From Ichthyophonus hoferi (Eukaryota > Opisthokonta > Ichthyosporea > Ichthyophonida > Ichthyophonidae): a stretch of DNA of 20,236 nt. The stretch is from contig NAOQ01000100.1 of assembly GCA_002751075.1 (NCBI GenBank), forward strand, positions 75,804 to 96,039, written 5' to 3'. Under the pieces are notes generated by a model. That model was not told the origin of the DNA and did no database searches. It was given only the letters and a program-made list of their open reading frames with translations. Of the stretch, positions 1 through 10,446 are shown piece after piece (within the stretch, counting starts at the first letter, position 1; every line of letters begins with the position of its first letter). Both the position numbers and the translations under genes were made by a program.

Positions 1-50
1 CAGTATAGGAAATAGTCAGATGACGTCACTCACTAACCCCTTGCATACAG

Positions 51-3000
51 CTATCAGGATTGGCAGGATATAAAGAAAGTGGTCAAATCGACACCATTCT
101 GGATCTGGTTGCCTTACACTGCCCAATTATCATTCAGTCAATACTTTTCCATTGGTCGTTGCTACCCTCTTCCCCCTTTATGCGAGCTGGTAGGCCTATC
201 CACTCCCACTCCCTCTCCCTCTCCCTCTCCCTCTCCATCTCCATCTCTATGTTCTTTGTTGTTTCTAGTCTAGTGTATACTACCTATATATATGTGCACT
301 TGTCTCAATATACCTAAGTTTTATGTATGTTTTAGGTTAATCACAACAAACGATCTGCAGAAATGGAACCAGTCAGAGTTGTGGATATATTGTCGTTATA
401 TTTTAATGGTATTATACTAACTTGGCTGCACCAATTATTAGTACGCCAGGTATATGGCTCAATGAGAGAGTGGGCTTATAATGCTATAAAATGTCCCTCT
501 CCGGTGATTAATTTCTTGAACAATGCCACCAGGTACATTGAGCTATTATCACTTACTATACTATTATTATCTTACTGTGATATAGTTATTATCTTACTGT
601 GATGTAGTTATTATCTTCCTATGTTGTAGTTATTATCTTACTGTGCTGTAGTTATTATCTTACTGTGATATAGTTATTATCTTACTGTTGTAGTTATTAA
701 CTTGCCCATAATTGATGACAGCCGTAATAGCAATTAGAGAATTAAGTAAACACAAAGAACCTTTGTTCAGTATAATTACAGAAAAACAAAGATAAGTTTC
801 CTATTTTCTAAGTAGTTATTCTACTGTGGATGGGTGGTTGGGCAAAGAGCTTTTAAAAGAGTCTAGCTATAAGATAGAAATCACTACCACCTTATCCATT
901 GTATGACGGGTGGCCAATACAATCTACATATTTGTGATACTTAACTTTTATATTTCTGGGTAGGGCGGACCCAGTTGTCATGGCAACCATGGTGTTACTA
1001 GGTGGTCTGCAATCCTATCAAAACACTCTCTCGACTGGTAATGGTATTACTTGTTTTATCTGGTCATACATAAATAGTGTTGATTTTTCTTTATTTTTTT
1101 GTTTTTTCTATCTCTTTTCCCGTTTTATTTTTTACTTTTTTTATTATTATTTTCCTTTCCTATTGTAGTCCTCTTATCCCTCGTCTTTTTCCGTTTTTCT
1201 CTATTTTCTGTATTTTATCTATTACCTCTACTATATCTACCATATTTCTCCAATATATTTCCATTATCCCTAGACTATATCTCCAACCCCGTATATAGAT
1301 ATGTATAACAAGGGTTCTAACATAAACGTCTTTCAATATTTTCTAATGTTAGTACAAGTGCACCAAACCTATTGCAGTAGAATGGTACATGTGTGTGCAG
1401 ATATATTAACTCCCTTATTCAAGCCCCTCCTCTACTTATATGCATATTAATTAAGTAATTAATTAATTAAAACACGTTCCTGTCATGGACTTTATGATAG
1501 CATTGTTTACTGTATGTATATATATATGAATACAATTACAAAGTTTTATTCCACCTCTGAAGTTAGTTATTGAGTTGTTTAGATAGCAGTGACGTCTTTC
1601 TCTCTTCTCTTACCTGGCCTCCCATAAAGGAGTTGATGTGGAAAGTTAATGGTATGATTGGGGCCACAAGGAGAAGACTATAAATTAAAAGAGCAATTTA
1701 ATTGGGTGCTTAAAATGGATGCAGCAGTTTGTTAAAATGGGGAGGTTGGCTATAAAACTGATAAATGGGCTTCACACAGTTGACCCAGTCTGGGCCAATA
1801 ACATTGTACAATTTGTCACGGGGCTGATTGGCTCGGAGCGCACCAAATTGCAGGGGATAAATATGGCAGCCTGCTTGTTTGACGTCATCCAGGCAGTATT
1901 GGCTTGTAGTTACTTTGCAATCGTTATAGATACTCCTCCATCTACTACCAATGAAAGGGATTCCACTGCAGTAGATAATTGTATCCATGGTGATTGGCTG
2001 GGTGCTATGGTGATGCATTGCCTATCAGATGACATTAGTAATGAATTACCTATAGGTATATGTATATATGTATATGTGTATATGTATATATATAAAGATG
2101 CACGTGTATATGGCAGGGAAGTAGAATAAGGTACGCAATGCTTGCGCACTGTGTATATTTTGCCACCATAGTTACTATTATACCTTTGTTTTAGTAATAC
2201 GTTTAATGTTATGGCAATTACTGAATACTTTAGGTGTGAGTAGGATAATAATGCTAATTGATGGAGAAGTAACAAAGGGAGAGTAGAGGAAAATGGTATA
2301 TGGAGATAGAGTGTGTGACTGTACTGGGTGTATATTTTCTAGCTTGGTTTAACAGTTTTCCTCATGTGCATGTATCGTGCACCTCTCAATATTGACAAAT
2401 ATATACCATAGAACCCACCAATACAGTGTCGCCCTGGCTACAAGGCCTTCTTACTATCGCTAAAGAGCTAGTCCGATTGGCCCCTTCTCTTCTGAGTCTG
2501 ATGTCATTGGATGGTAGGTTATGCCTGTATATCTGTATATATATATTTGGACTGTTGGTATTTTATTATTTTCATTGATGTTCTTGGGTACTCTGTTATG
2601 GATTAGGATGGACTTCTTAAGATATGATAGCATATTATATTAAATGTTACTACTGCTTTGTATTAATCCACATATAATATAATGTAATATAATGTAATAT
2701 AATGTAATATAATGTAATATAATGTGATATAGTGTAATATAGTGTAATATAATAAAATGTAATATAATAAAATGTAATATAATGAAATATAATATAATAC
2801 AATATAATGTAATATAATGTAATATAATGTAATGTAATGTAATATAATGTAATATAATGTAATGTAATGTAATATAATATAATGTAATACAATGTAATAT
2901 AATGTAATATAATGTAATGCAATATTTTGTAATGTAATGTAATATAATATAATGCAATATTTTGTAATATAGTGTAATATAATGTAATATCATATAATGT

Positions 3001-6000
3001 AATATAATATAATATAATATAATATAATATAATATAATATAATATAATGTAATATAATGTAATGTAATATTTTGTAATATAGTATAATATAATATACGTA
3101 TATATAATTACATCACAATACGTTATGAATTACGCTATATAATCTAATATGTTATTGGGTATTTAAGAGATATAAAAGCGATGCGAGTTAATAATTATGA
3201 AGATATATATGATAGGCCAATGCCAATCTACACGAGGTGGTCAGCCAATGGGTTCGATTATCATAATTAACTGATTTTTGATTGGACATTTTTCTCTCTT
3301 TTTTCTTGTAAACCTATCTGTATACTTGCGCACAACGGGACAACATCGATTAAAAAGACTCACTAGCTCCTCTCTCCAGGTGATTAACTCTCTTCCCTTC
3401 TCTTTCCTTTTCGTTTATCTATGGATCTTCACCTATATGCTCCTGTACTGACATTTTGTTTTAATGTGTCCAATTAATTATTTTGCCTTTCTATTATTAT
3501 CTCAGTCTATCACTCTTATTATTTATTATACTAGTTTATACAACCAATGTTATTTGAGTGTTAAAACATGATGTTGTGTAAGAATTTTAAATTTTAAATT
3601 CTCTTTACATCTAATTACTCTTCACACACTGTCTGAGAAATTAAGATCTGTATAAGCAAACATACTAACGCGTATACCTATATACTTTACATTTAAATAG
3701 CTATAATCGTATACACAAATACGCTTGTGAATGATAGTCAGATACATAGCTATATATATGCACGCACAAATATATGTATTCATACCGATAAACGTACAAC
3801 CGTACAGAGATGCAGACATATATCAATGTTGTATTGGTTATTCTACTCTACTGTACCAATCGATGAACTCATTTTATAGCCATATCTAGCGACTCCTATG
3901 CATGACTTATTTTATAAAATTGATATCTTGCTACATCTATATAACATCTCATTGGCTAGGCAAATATTATTTCCAATAGTGAATTTTCCTATAGAATTAT
4001 GTCGATTATAGCCTGTGTAGTAGTTATCTCACCCATGTTTCTGGTGACGGCTGACTATTGCAAGCAGAGAATTGAGAATGAAAACCATAGTCTTTATTCA
4101 GCATTACTACATAATCAAAAGTCCCCAATCTATCTCAGGCTGAGCATTTTTTATACTTTCTAAATATAGCATTTCGTATGTCCAATACTCTAGAACCCAG
4201 CATTAATTAAGTAGATAATTGCAACTATAGTTACTTTGCTTATGTTGTATATGTAGCTATATTGGGCATCGTGGTCATTATTACATGATTATTACTAATC
4301 AACCGTCTGCCCTTATGAATACTATACCTTATACTATCTTATAATATACTATCTTATATACTATACTATCCTATACTATATACTATAATACCTTATATAT
4401 TGTATACCTATACCACTATATCAACGCGCAAGCCTAATGATCTATCCCTCAGTGCTCCAGGAGCCTCGGCAGTGGGGCGGGCCCGTAGGGCGGTATACCC
4501 TGAGTGCGTCCCGGCCCTTACCCTAAGAAAACCTATTCTTTACTTCTATTTATCCGCTACCCCAGGCCTGGCTCCTTTGATATATGGTGAGGGTAGACTG
4601 TTAACTGATAGTTATTTTATTTTCTCATGTTCATTAGGGTTCAATTAGCATAACGCGCATGAAAGGTTCACATGCTATATTATATACTATCATGAATTTT
4701 CAAGGGTAAGTTGTGAATTTAAATTAAATAGATACAAAACAATTCAGAGAAATAGACCTTGTCTTGTAAAAGTTATCTGTTTAGACGCAATCATTACAAC
4801 TCCAGCTGGATTGTTTTGCAGCTGTGTTGTGATTGGGTATTTGGCTTTAATATCATGGCAATCCATGTTCAACATGCTTTGCATATGGTTTGATTAGATA
4901 GCATCTGTGTGTTTTAGGTATGGTTAATCACTGTGTATGTGGTAGAAATATTTACAAAGACAGCACGCAAATGTATGATGCTCAATGCAATAATTACCCC
5001 TGTGCGATTCTATACTCATTCTTCTTTATAATTTAAAAGTGTTTATAAATTAATCTAAAACTCAAACATGGGTAATGACGACAATAATATTGTCCTACAA
5101 TGCATTAAATTAGAAAGGATATCAGGAGTGGGATGGTATGTTTAGTTATATAAGTGTTTAGAGCCTGTATAGATGCGTGTGTGTAATCGTTTGTAAATTG
5201 ACTAAAAGAGATGTGTACAAAAGGTTGGCATATAATATACGCGGGAGTGAAGTTGATTGGGAATTGTTGTATAGGATATTGATCTCAGACTGAACATGTA
5301 CATGAAAGTCTAAGGTAAACGTGGAACTAATAGTCTGTGTAGTGCCGGTATTGACTCATGCATTGTTTTCTTTGGTAATAGAAGAGGTGAATGAACTACC
5401 GACTGCATTATACCTGTTACTGCGTAGCTACATGCAACTGGTAGAGGCCGCCGATGAACCCTTGGGGTACGTGTGTATATGATGGTTTTGTTTGTATTTC
5501 TGTTGATAGTTTCTTGAGGTTGATTAGCCGACATGAAGTCGTATCTATACTCTACCTTGGTACTATATTTCCTTTCTGTTTGTCGTACTTTTACTATACA
5601 CTATACCTAGCCCAATAAAGTGGGTTTTATGCCAGTACCTTTGTGGTGCGTTGATCATTTTTTGACTGAAGTAGCAAATAGGATGGAAGTATAAAATCCT
5701 CTATCAGATAGCAGGTGAGAAATAAGCTGACGAATCATTAATTGATTACACGTAGCAACCCTTTTCCTACTGTACAACTATGTGGTCTGGCCTTGGAGCA
5801 TATCTATGTAGTGATTAAGACAATGCCATCTTTGCAGGTATGTGTCTCCCTCTTTGATACTTTTCTATTCTTTATTTCCTTTTAACGCCCCATAATAGCT
5901 TCATTTATTTAAATCATTTTTCTTCTTCATTTCTATTCCCCGCTCTTACTCTTAATCCGTCAGTTTGTTGTAGCACTAACATCAAGTAACTAGTTAATTT

Positions 6001-6282
6001 GCTGGCCCAAAAGTTAATACATGGTCTTTTCGACATATTGTCACAGTTCTGTTGTGTCTCTTTCTACTTTTTAATTCATCTTTTTTGTAGTAGTAGTAGT
6101 ATTAAAGAAACTATGTATATATATATATTACGTGTAATAATTTGCTAATCATTATCATGCCGATCAAGGCTGGCCTAGCGTCACTCCCACCAGGTTTGAT
6201 TGAGGAGATACGAATCGCTGACCCGAATCTTTCAGCCTTTCTTCGGGTTATGAAATCTAGAAAAAAGTTAATTAGAACTTAA
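51..6282 (+). CDS. Unrecognised multi-exon helical protein, 3' part (5' end lies outside the window)
   Basis: Eleven exons form one continuous frame: 51-189, 361-532, 964-1037, 1353-1384, 1725-2055 (start could be 1728 or 1692), 2412-2513, 3358-3379, 4453-4586, 5382-5466, 5756-5837 and 6169-6282, with stop TAA at 6280-6282. Codon phase agrees at every junction and most donors are GTAxxx. The roughly 425 residues seen are rich in Leu, Val, Ile and Ala in helix-like spacing (for example LDLVALHCPIIIQSILF, MATMVLLGGLQSYQ, LYLLLRSYMQLVEAA, LCGLALEHIYVVIKTM), which suggests an alpha-solenoid (HEAT/ARM-like) fold, though no defining repeat motif is plain. The C-terminus is short and basic (MKSRKKLIRT). 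Exon 1 opens at an acceptor (AG 49-50), so the start codon lies to the left. The weakest pieces are the 22-base exon at 3358 and the 32-base exon at 1353, chosen mainly because phase demands them. I do not recognise the family, and scaffold or transport-factor proteins are only guesses. Confidence 0.72.
201..247. repeat. CTCCCT hexamer tract in intron 1 of the helical-protein gene
   Basis: About seven copies of CTCCCT and the variant CTCCAT, beginning about 12 bases after the donor at 190. Plain microsatellite. It is the reverse complement of the GGGAGA tract at the right edge. Confidence 0.85.
562..700. repeat. Tandem array of a 20-25 base unit, about six copies
   Basis: The unit is close to TAGTTATTATCTTACTGTGA with small length and base changes. 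It begins about 30 bases after the donor at 533 inside intron 2 of the helical-protein gene. There are no unique spacers between copies, so this is a minisatellite. Confidence 0.8.
1078..1300. other. Pyrimidine-rich intron stretch
   Basis: The plus strand is dominated by T and C (runs of T5-T7) just after the donor at 1038. Open frames here translate to strings of Phe, Leu, Ser and Tyr and are composition artefacts. No gene is seen before the short exon at 1353. Confidence 0.6.
2676..3097. repeat. TAATR pentanucleotide array in an intron
   Basis: About 420 bases built of 5-base units TAATA and TAATG, often alternating to give a 10-base period, with occasional TTTTG, TAAAA and TAATC variants. 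It lies in the 844-base intron between exons ending 2513 and starting 3358. The long minus-strand open frames across it are period-5 artefacts. Confidence 0.9.
3217..3285. promoter_or_regulatory. CCAAT/ATTGG cluster inside an intron
   Basis: CCAAT at 3217, 3223 and 3245 and ATTGG at 3281: four boxes in 69 bases, similar to the two intergenic clusters. It lies in the intron before the weak 22-base exon at 3358. It could be an internal promoter, or a sign that the helical-protein model joins two genes here. Confidence 0.3.
3380..4452 (+). other. Long intron of the helical-protein gene
   Basis: AT-rich with no exon needed by phase. It holds a 54-codon open frame (ATG 3999 to TAA 4159-4161, starts MSIIACVVVISPMFLVTADY) without clear splice partners, and a CTATA-type tract from about 4317 to 4400. 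Otherwise nothing is recognised. Confidence 0.45.
4317..4400. repeat. Degenerate ACTATA/CTTATA repeat
   Basis: Imperfect copies of ACTATACT, CTTATA and CTATA fill this stretch just before the GC-richer exon at 4453. Simple-sequence repeat. Confidence 0.65.
4587..5381 (+). other. Long intron of the helical-protein gene
   Basis: AT-rich. A possible 18-base exon at about 5138-5155 (GATATCAGGAGTGGGATG before GTATGT) would keep phase 1 to phase 1 and so cannot be excluded, but nothing requires it. No other feature is seen. Confidence 0.4.
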
Positions 6283-6857
6283 GTTTGTGTCATTTCATAT
6301 TAAATAACAATTCATATTTATACTTCAATCACTAACAATGTTTTGTAATGATACTTATGAGTCTAAAATTGCAATATGAATGGATTGCTTAAGTTTACAT
6401 ATATGATCATTTCTTAGGAAATACTGCTTATCGGAACTTCGGCCAAACTACATACTCATTCGCAGCTAACAATCTTGTAGCATATTATGTTATATTATAT
6501 TATCGCAATAATAATGTTTGTTAATTGGGGTGATTTTAAAACGAATAACCTTTATAACTATGTATATTATAAAAAATAGATGAGTACTAAAATATTGAGT
6601 TGTAACTAAAAGTTTGTTCGATCTCACGTGGGCCGGCCCTGCTACATGACCTTATATTAGTAATATATGCATGTAGTAGTGTGGTTAGTATCCTACCTAT
6701 ATCGCTATATAAATAAAATATAATATAATGCAGTGATCTAAATCCCTCCTCTGTTCAGACTACATTTATATGATGTGATATAATTATAATACTGCTGAAA
6801 TTTTAAGCTGATAATTGGGTTTCTTTAAAAAAATTGAGTCTTGTACTGCACTATATG
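6283..6857. other. Intergenic AT-rich stretch
   Basis: Follows the TAA at 6282. No coding-like frame, RNA gene or ordered repeat was found; short TTATATTA-type runs occur near 6490 and 6720. It probably holds the 3' untranslated region of the left gene and the distal promoter of the next. Confidence 0.5.
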
Positions 6858-6969
6858 ATTGGCCAATTTTATCTAACCTTGCACTGCGCTATTTTATTGG
6901 CTAATCTGCAATTAACATTGTACCTCGTTATTTGATTGGTTAATCTTGTCTAGCTTCATAGGCGGGAAA
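6858..6969. promoter_or_regulatory. Promoter-like cluster: three ATTGG boxes plus an E2F-like site
   Basis: ATTGG (inverted CCAAT) occurs at 6858, 6896 and 6935, spaced 38 and 39 bases, each in a similar context (TGATTGGCCAAT, TTATTGGCTAAT, TGATTGGTTAAT). GGCGGGAAA at 6961-6969 matches the E2F core TTTCCCGCC read on the other strand. The cluster lies 110-220 bases before the first coding-like exon at 7081. CCAAT boxes bind NF-Y and E2F sites mark cell-cycle genes in many eukaryotes; their use here is inferred. Confidence 0.45.
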
Positions 6970-7080
6970 CTATTTAACGCCAACTCGATCCTTGATCGAA
7001 GACAAAAAATGATTAAATAAATATTTTTACATCTTAATATGAGTCAACATCTAAGACCATCCTTCGGTCTGCGAGAATAG

Positions 7081-8602
7081 GAAAGAAAACTATTGTTTTT
7101 TTACGGACAACCAGCGAGTCAAACAGACAGCATTATTACATCCCTTTCTACTCCTGATTCTAAATCGTCGACGTCTAGCTTGATGAATCATTCTCCGCTG
7201 ACACTGAGTCAGACTGAGCACAATTTCAAAAGTTATATCATAGACGAGGAGACTCACAACAAATATGGTTTACCTGGCTAGGTAAAATATATTCTTATGA
7301 ATCAATAGAGTTATTCTCATTGTTCAATCCTGATACATCCTGCTTGGTAATTATTCTTGGTAAACATAACTCTCTTGAATTTTGACATGGGGGATCCCCA
7401 ATCAAAGTAATCCAAACAGGAGGTTACATAATTCTAGCAAGAAGAAAAGGTAAATAAATAAATTGTGAAATGAAACTGTTAAAACAGGATTATTTAATTA
7501 ATTTATATAACTTAACTGCTTAGATAAATTCATATGCCACGTTTAGCTGAATAAAACACTTGCTCAAAAACTGTCTGAGCTTAGCTTATATACTTTATTA
7601 AAGTTGGTAATGGCTAACTAAAGTCCAGTGGGATCGTTGGTTGTCAACATATAGGCTGTGTAACATTTAACCAATCTCATCGCATATTTAGATCAATCGA
7701 TATGTGACAACCTACTATATAATAACTAGCTAAGGAACTTTAGGTTAATTAGATATCTTCAACATATTATATGTTTGACATGTTGTTTGGCCCTAAATCA
7801 GGTGGCCGGTGTAAAAATGGTTTGGAGCCTACAGCGTCTGCTAAAGGTCATCGTAACCTTAACAACGAAAAATGGGTAACCAGTGTAAGTATCTTTCACT
7901 ATCTGTTTCTCTCTCATTGAATATATCATTTGAATCATTTGCTTTTGCACACAAAACTTTAAAATACTTTAATGTCAATATAAGTATGTCTTTTTTCATT
8001 TAATAATACATCATAGAAAAATTACAATGCACAAGTATTTCATGTAATTCTTCACTTGCAATAGTCTGGTTTAGTACTTTATTTTTTCAACTAGCATATA
8101 CATTGGTTTAAAATATCACATTCTTTGTTCAGCGTCCCCTGACCAATCCTACCAAACTATTGCATTTCTAACATGCGTTTTTTTATACTTTATGTCTTTG
8201 TTGCTTTTGTGCTTTTCCTTTTTTCACCTTAACCTTTACATCACTGTCACTTGTGCAGGTCCAGATTGGGGAACAGCCATTTAATTTGGAATGGAATTTG
8301 GGTTCTGGTGATATAACAGTGAATACGGATTGTACAAAGTAAGTTATAATGAGAAGAGTGGATGTGGGACTTTAGACGAACCCCTGTTTGGATAATTGTC
8401 TTAAAGGCGGCTAACATATAATTGGTAAAACTGGTTCATACACTTAGGTAAATTTGTAAATATGTTTTGAAGATGATTATGTAACTGCCAGGTTTATGAT
8501 TTATTCTGATATAGTTGGACTAGAAGAGCTCGAGATGAAGGATCAGTATATTGGAGCAGTTACTGCAAGAACACAGTCGACTTTCCAAGGAAGAAGTTTT
8601 AA
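7081..8602 (+). CDS. Unrecognised Cys-containing protein, four exons (may continue into 9336-10358)
   Basis: Proposed exons are 7081-7267, 7802-7884, 8259-8338 and 8515-8602, with TAA at 8600-8602. The first part is Ser/Thr/Gln-rich (YGQPASQTDSIITSLSTPDS) and looks disordered. It is followed by a Gly/Cys/Asn segment (GRCKNGLEPTASAKGHRNLN), then WVTSVQIGEQPFNLEWNLGS and the Cys-bearing run DCTNWTRRARDEGSVYW, which contains an NWT glycosylation sequon. Phases match 1/1, 0/0 and 2/2. Donors at 7885 (GTAAGT) and 8339 (GTAAGT) are strong; the one at 7268 (GTTTAC) is weak. The start is not settled: ATG 7771 gives a shorter first exon in the same frame (begins MFDMLFG), ATG 7183 lies inside exon 1, and ATG 7039 is in frame but separated by TAG 7078-7080. 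A donor at 8596 would instead splice to 9336 in phase. No family is recognised. Confidence 0.5.
7885..8258 (+). other. Intron between coding-like exons
   Basis: Strong donor GTAAGT at 7885 and acceptor TTGTGCAG ending 8258. T-rich toward the 3' end. Nothing else is recognised. Confidence 0.55.
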
Positions 8603-9115
8603 TCAATGAATTTTTATCGTATTCTACGTCACCGATGTCGGCAATATCTCCGTCATAAGTAGATACGATGTGCATAGATTTGTCCCAGCTACTGCTTGAT
8701 GATGATGGGAGTGGATGAAATATTGGATCGACGACAGGTATAAACGTCTTAGTGGGAATAGCGTCTGTAGGTTGAGTGTCCTCTGAAGATGAGGGAAGAA
8801 TTTATAACTTTTCCATTCTTTTCTGTACGAATTCCCCTTGAAATAGTCTGTAGTGTCAAAGGTAGCGCCCTCTTAAAATATTTCTTCCCAGGCACTTTAT
8901 CTGGTTGCATATCGATATCTAAAAAAACAATAAATGACCCACATATAGTCAGGTAAAACGTCCATTTATTAATAATAGTTTCCTGCCACGTAGTGCGACA
9001 AGTGATGGCCTTATATAGTTCCCCACTCTCCTGAACCCCGTTCAGTATAGTACAAACTATAAATATGTTGTTTCTACAACTATCATACCGATTGAGTTTA
9101 CATTTTAGCTTAATA
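8520..9115 (-). CDS. Coding-like two-exon stretch on the minus strand, product unknown
   Basis: Reading the minus strand, a frame is open from about 9115 down to 8829, then continues after a 46-base intron (donor GTACAG at 8828, acceptor ending TTCAG at 8783) from 8782 to the stop TAG at 8520-8522. The junction phase matches (C + AG), and the acceptor has a good pyrimidine run. Together about 180 codons stay open, long for this AT-rich sequence. The first exon reads NIFIVCTILNGVQESGELYK then TTWQETIINKWTFYLTICGS, a strand-like pattern faintly like a C2 domain. The second has a Ser run (PLPSSSSSSWDK) and acidic STYDGDIADIGDVEYDKN. No start codon is seen; upstream exons would lie beyond 9115, or this is a 3' fragment. 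Its last about 80 bases overlap the plus-strand exon 8515-8602, so one of the two models may be wrong or the transcripts overlap. Confidence 0.35.
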
Positions 9116-9335
9116 CTTGATCAGATTCCCAAAAATACCTAAGATTACGTAAAAAGATTTAAAGTAAATTGCGGTGACTTTAGCAATCGTGATCCCAATT
9201 AACTAAGGTAAATATGTAGCCAATCAAAATATAAGTATACAACACGATAATTAAATTAAACATAAACAAATAAACGTTTGGAAAACGTTCTAGCTGAAAA
9301 CATCCAACAGTTTTCCGTCTCTCTGCCACTTACAG

Positions 9336-10358
9336 TTCAAATATTAACAATTACATTAAACGAGGCGGTACTATGTCCATTGACACATTAGTTTGTAAAC
9401 TTGATATAGCTAGTTATTTTTCCTTGTGTTTCAATAAAGATAGGAAGACTGGAACGGTACTTTTGGGCGCAGGTTATCTAGAAGGGTAGAAGGGATGTCT
9501 TACATTGCTATCAAGCTCACTTTAAAATCTACCTAAGTGAATGATCGTGTCGAAGTGGTAGTCAGGATAGAAAACACTGGACTAGATAGTACCGTGCATA
9601 ATGGTAAGTAAACAGAACTGTAAATACATATTCAACTGTGAGCTCTATATATACTTCGAATGTTTTTAGCTTATAATAAAAAAATATTCGTGTACGATAA
9701 TCCCATCCTGTTTCAATTTTAAATATCTTGTTTGTATGTATGTAAAAAAAAGGAATGTGTAACTTATGGATATTTACATATTGTGATTGTATTGCATGGC
9801 TATATATCTATGTATATATTGTTCTATTAAGTTGTGTTGCTTTGGTTTGTTATATTGCATTAGGTTATGTTAGTGTGGCTACTAATCTTAATGCGAACTA
9901 CAGGTAATCCCGGACTTATTAATGCTCTTGTACCAAGAATAAAACTTCCCGACCCATGGATGAAGAAATTTGTTGGTATTTTATGTCCTTATCTTGAAAA
10001 TTTGGATTTTTATTACCTTCATGCAGTGAACCCATATGAAAGCCCTTCTCTAATCAGTTAACCTCGGAACAGCTCCAATACCTTACCGACCATAACTTTC
10101 AATTTTAGAAATGGTCTGGTGGCCCAACTTCTTGCTAGCTCTTATTATGTACTTGAAAATGATATTCAAATTAAGGATTTATACGGACTATTGATTACTA
10201 CTCCCAGTGTATTCGATTCCTATTCAGCAGACAATGTCTCACTTGTCTTGGATGAACCATTATTCTGGGGAAAGGTGACACATTTCAATAAAGCTGACAA
10301 CACAATTACCATTACGTCCGTTGGTAGTTGCAATATTGAATATAATATCTGTTACTAG
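9336..10358 (+). CDS. Unrecognised beta-rich protein, five exons (5' end unclear)
   Basis: Exons are 9336-9367, 9440-9472, 9538-9603, 9864-9903 and 10109-10358, ending at TAG 10356-10358. All four junctions keep phase, and the 9604 donor is GTAAGT. The product reads INNYIKRGDRKTGTVLLGAV, then DRVEVVVRIENTG, NGYVSVATNLNANYRNGLVA and LLASSYYVLENDIQIKDLYG, ending DNTITITSVGSCNIEYNICY. The alternating hydrophobic pattern and VVVRIENTG motif resemble beta-sandwich extracellular domains in general (NxG turns after a strand), but this is not a family assignment. The first exon starts in phase 2, so there must be an upstream exon; the best candidate is the end of the 7081-8602 group via a donor at 8596, which also fits phase. 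The short exons (32, 33, 66 and 40 bases) are unusual. The possible LFWGKV donor (GTGACA near 10276) is not needed. Confidence 0.6.
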
Positions 10359-10393
10359 AATTTCTGCACTGTTTGGAACCATTTTGTACGTTT

Positions 10394-10427
10394 GTGTTAC
10401 CGCCAGTGCTAACTTTTTAGTTAACAC
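10394..10427. other. Small inverted repeat after the 10358 stop
   Basis: GTGTTA (10394-10399) and TAACAC (10422-10427) pair perfectly, and an inner TAACT/AGTTA pair around a T-run adds a second stem. It lies about 36 bases after the stop of the 9336-10358 gene, in what should be its 3' untranslated region. It may be a chance stem or an RNA 3' structure. Confidence 0.3.
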
Positions 10428-10446
10428 CAATATAGCTTAAATGGGG

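Noticed and set aside
562-700. CRISPR-like array
   Set aside because: Copies are directly adjacent and imperfect with no unique spacers, in a eukaryotic intron.
980-1308. Phe/Leu/Ser-rich plus-strand frames
   Set aside because: Arise from the pyrimidine-rich intron; only 964-1037 fits an exon.
2640-2993. Long minus-strand open frames of Ile, Leu, His, Tyr and Thr
   Set aside because: They lie wholly in the TAATR pentamer array; a 5-base repeat without stops in a frame gives such frames by chance.
3200-3270. tRNA-like T-loop (GGTTCGATT)
   Set aside because: No matching A box, anticodon stem or acceptor stem could be built around it.
3999-4161. 54-codon open frame with hydrophobic start
   Set aside because: No splice partner or promoter could be tied to it and it lies in an intron; kept only as a note.
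5310-5534. 74-codon minus-strand open frame
   Set aside because: Antisense of the well-supported exon 5382-5466.
9867-10061. 64-codon plus-strand open frame with a hydrophobic start (MLVWLLILM)
   Set aside because: It overlaps exon 9864-9903 in another frame and the intron after it; the phase-matched exon model explains the region better.
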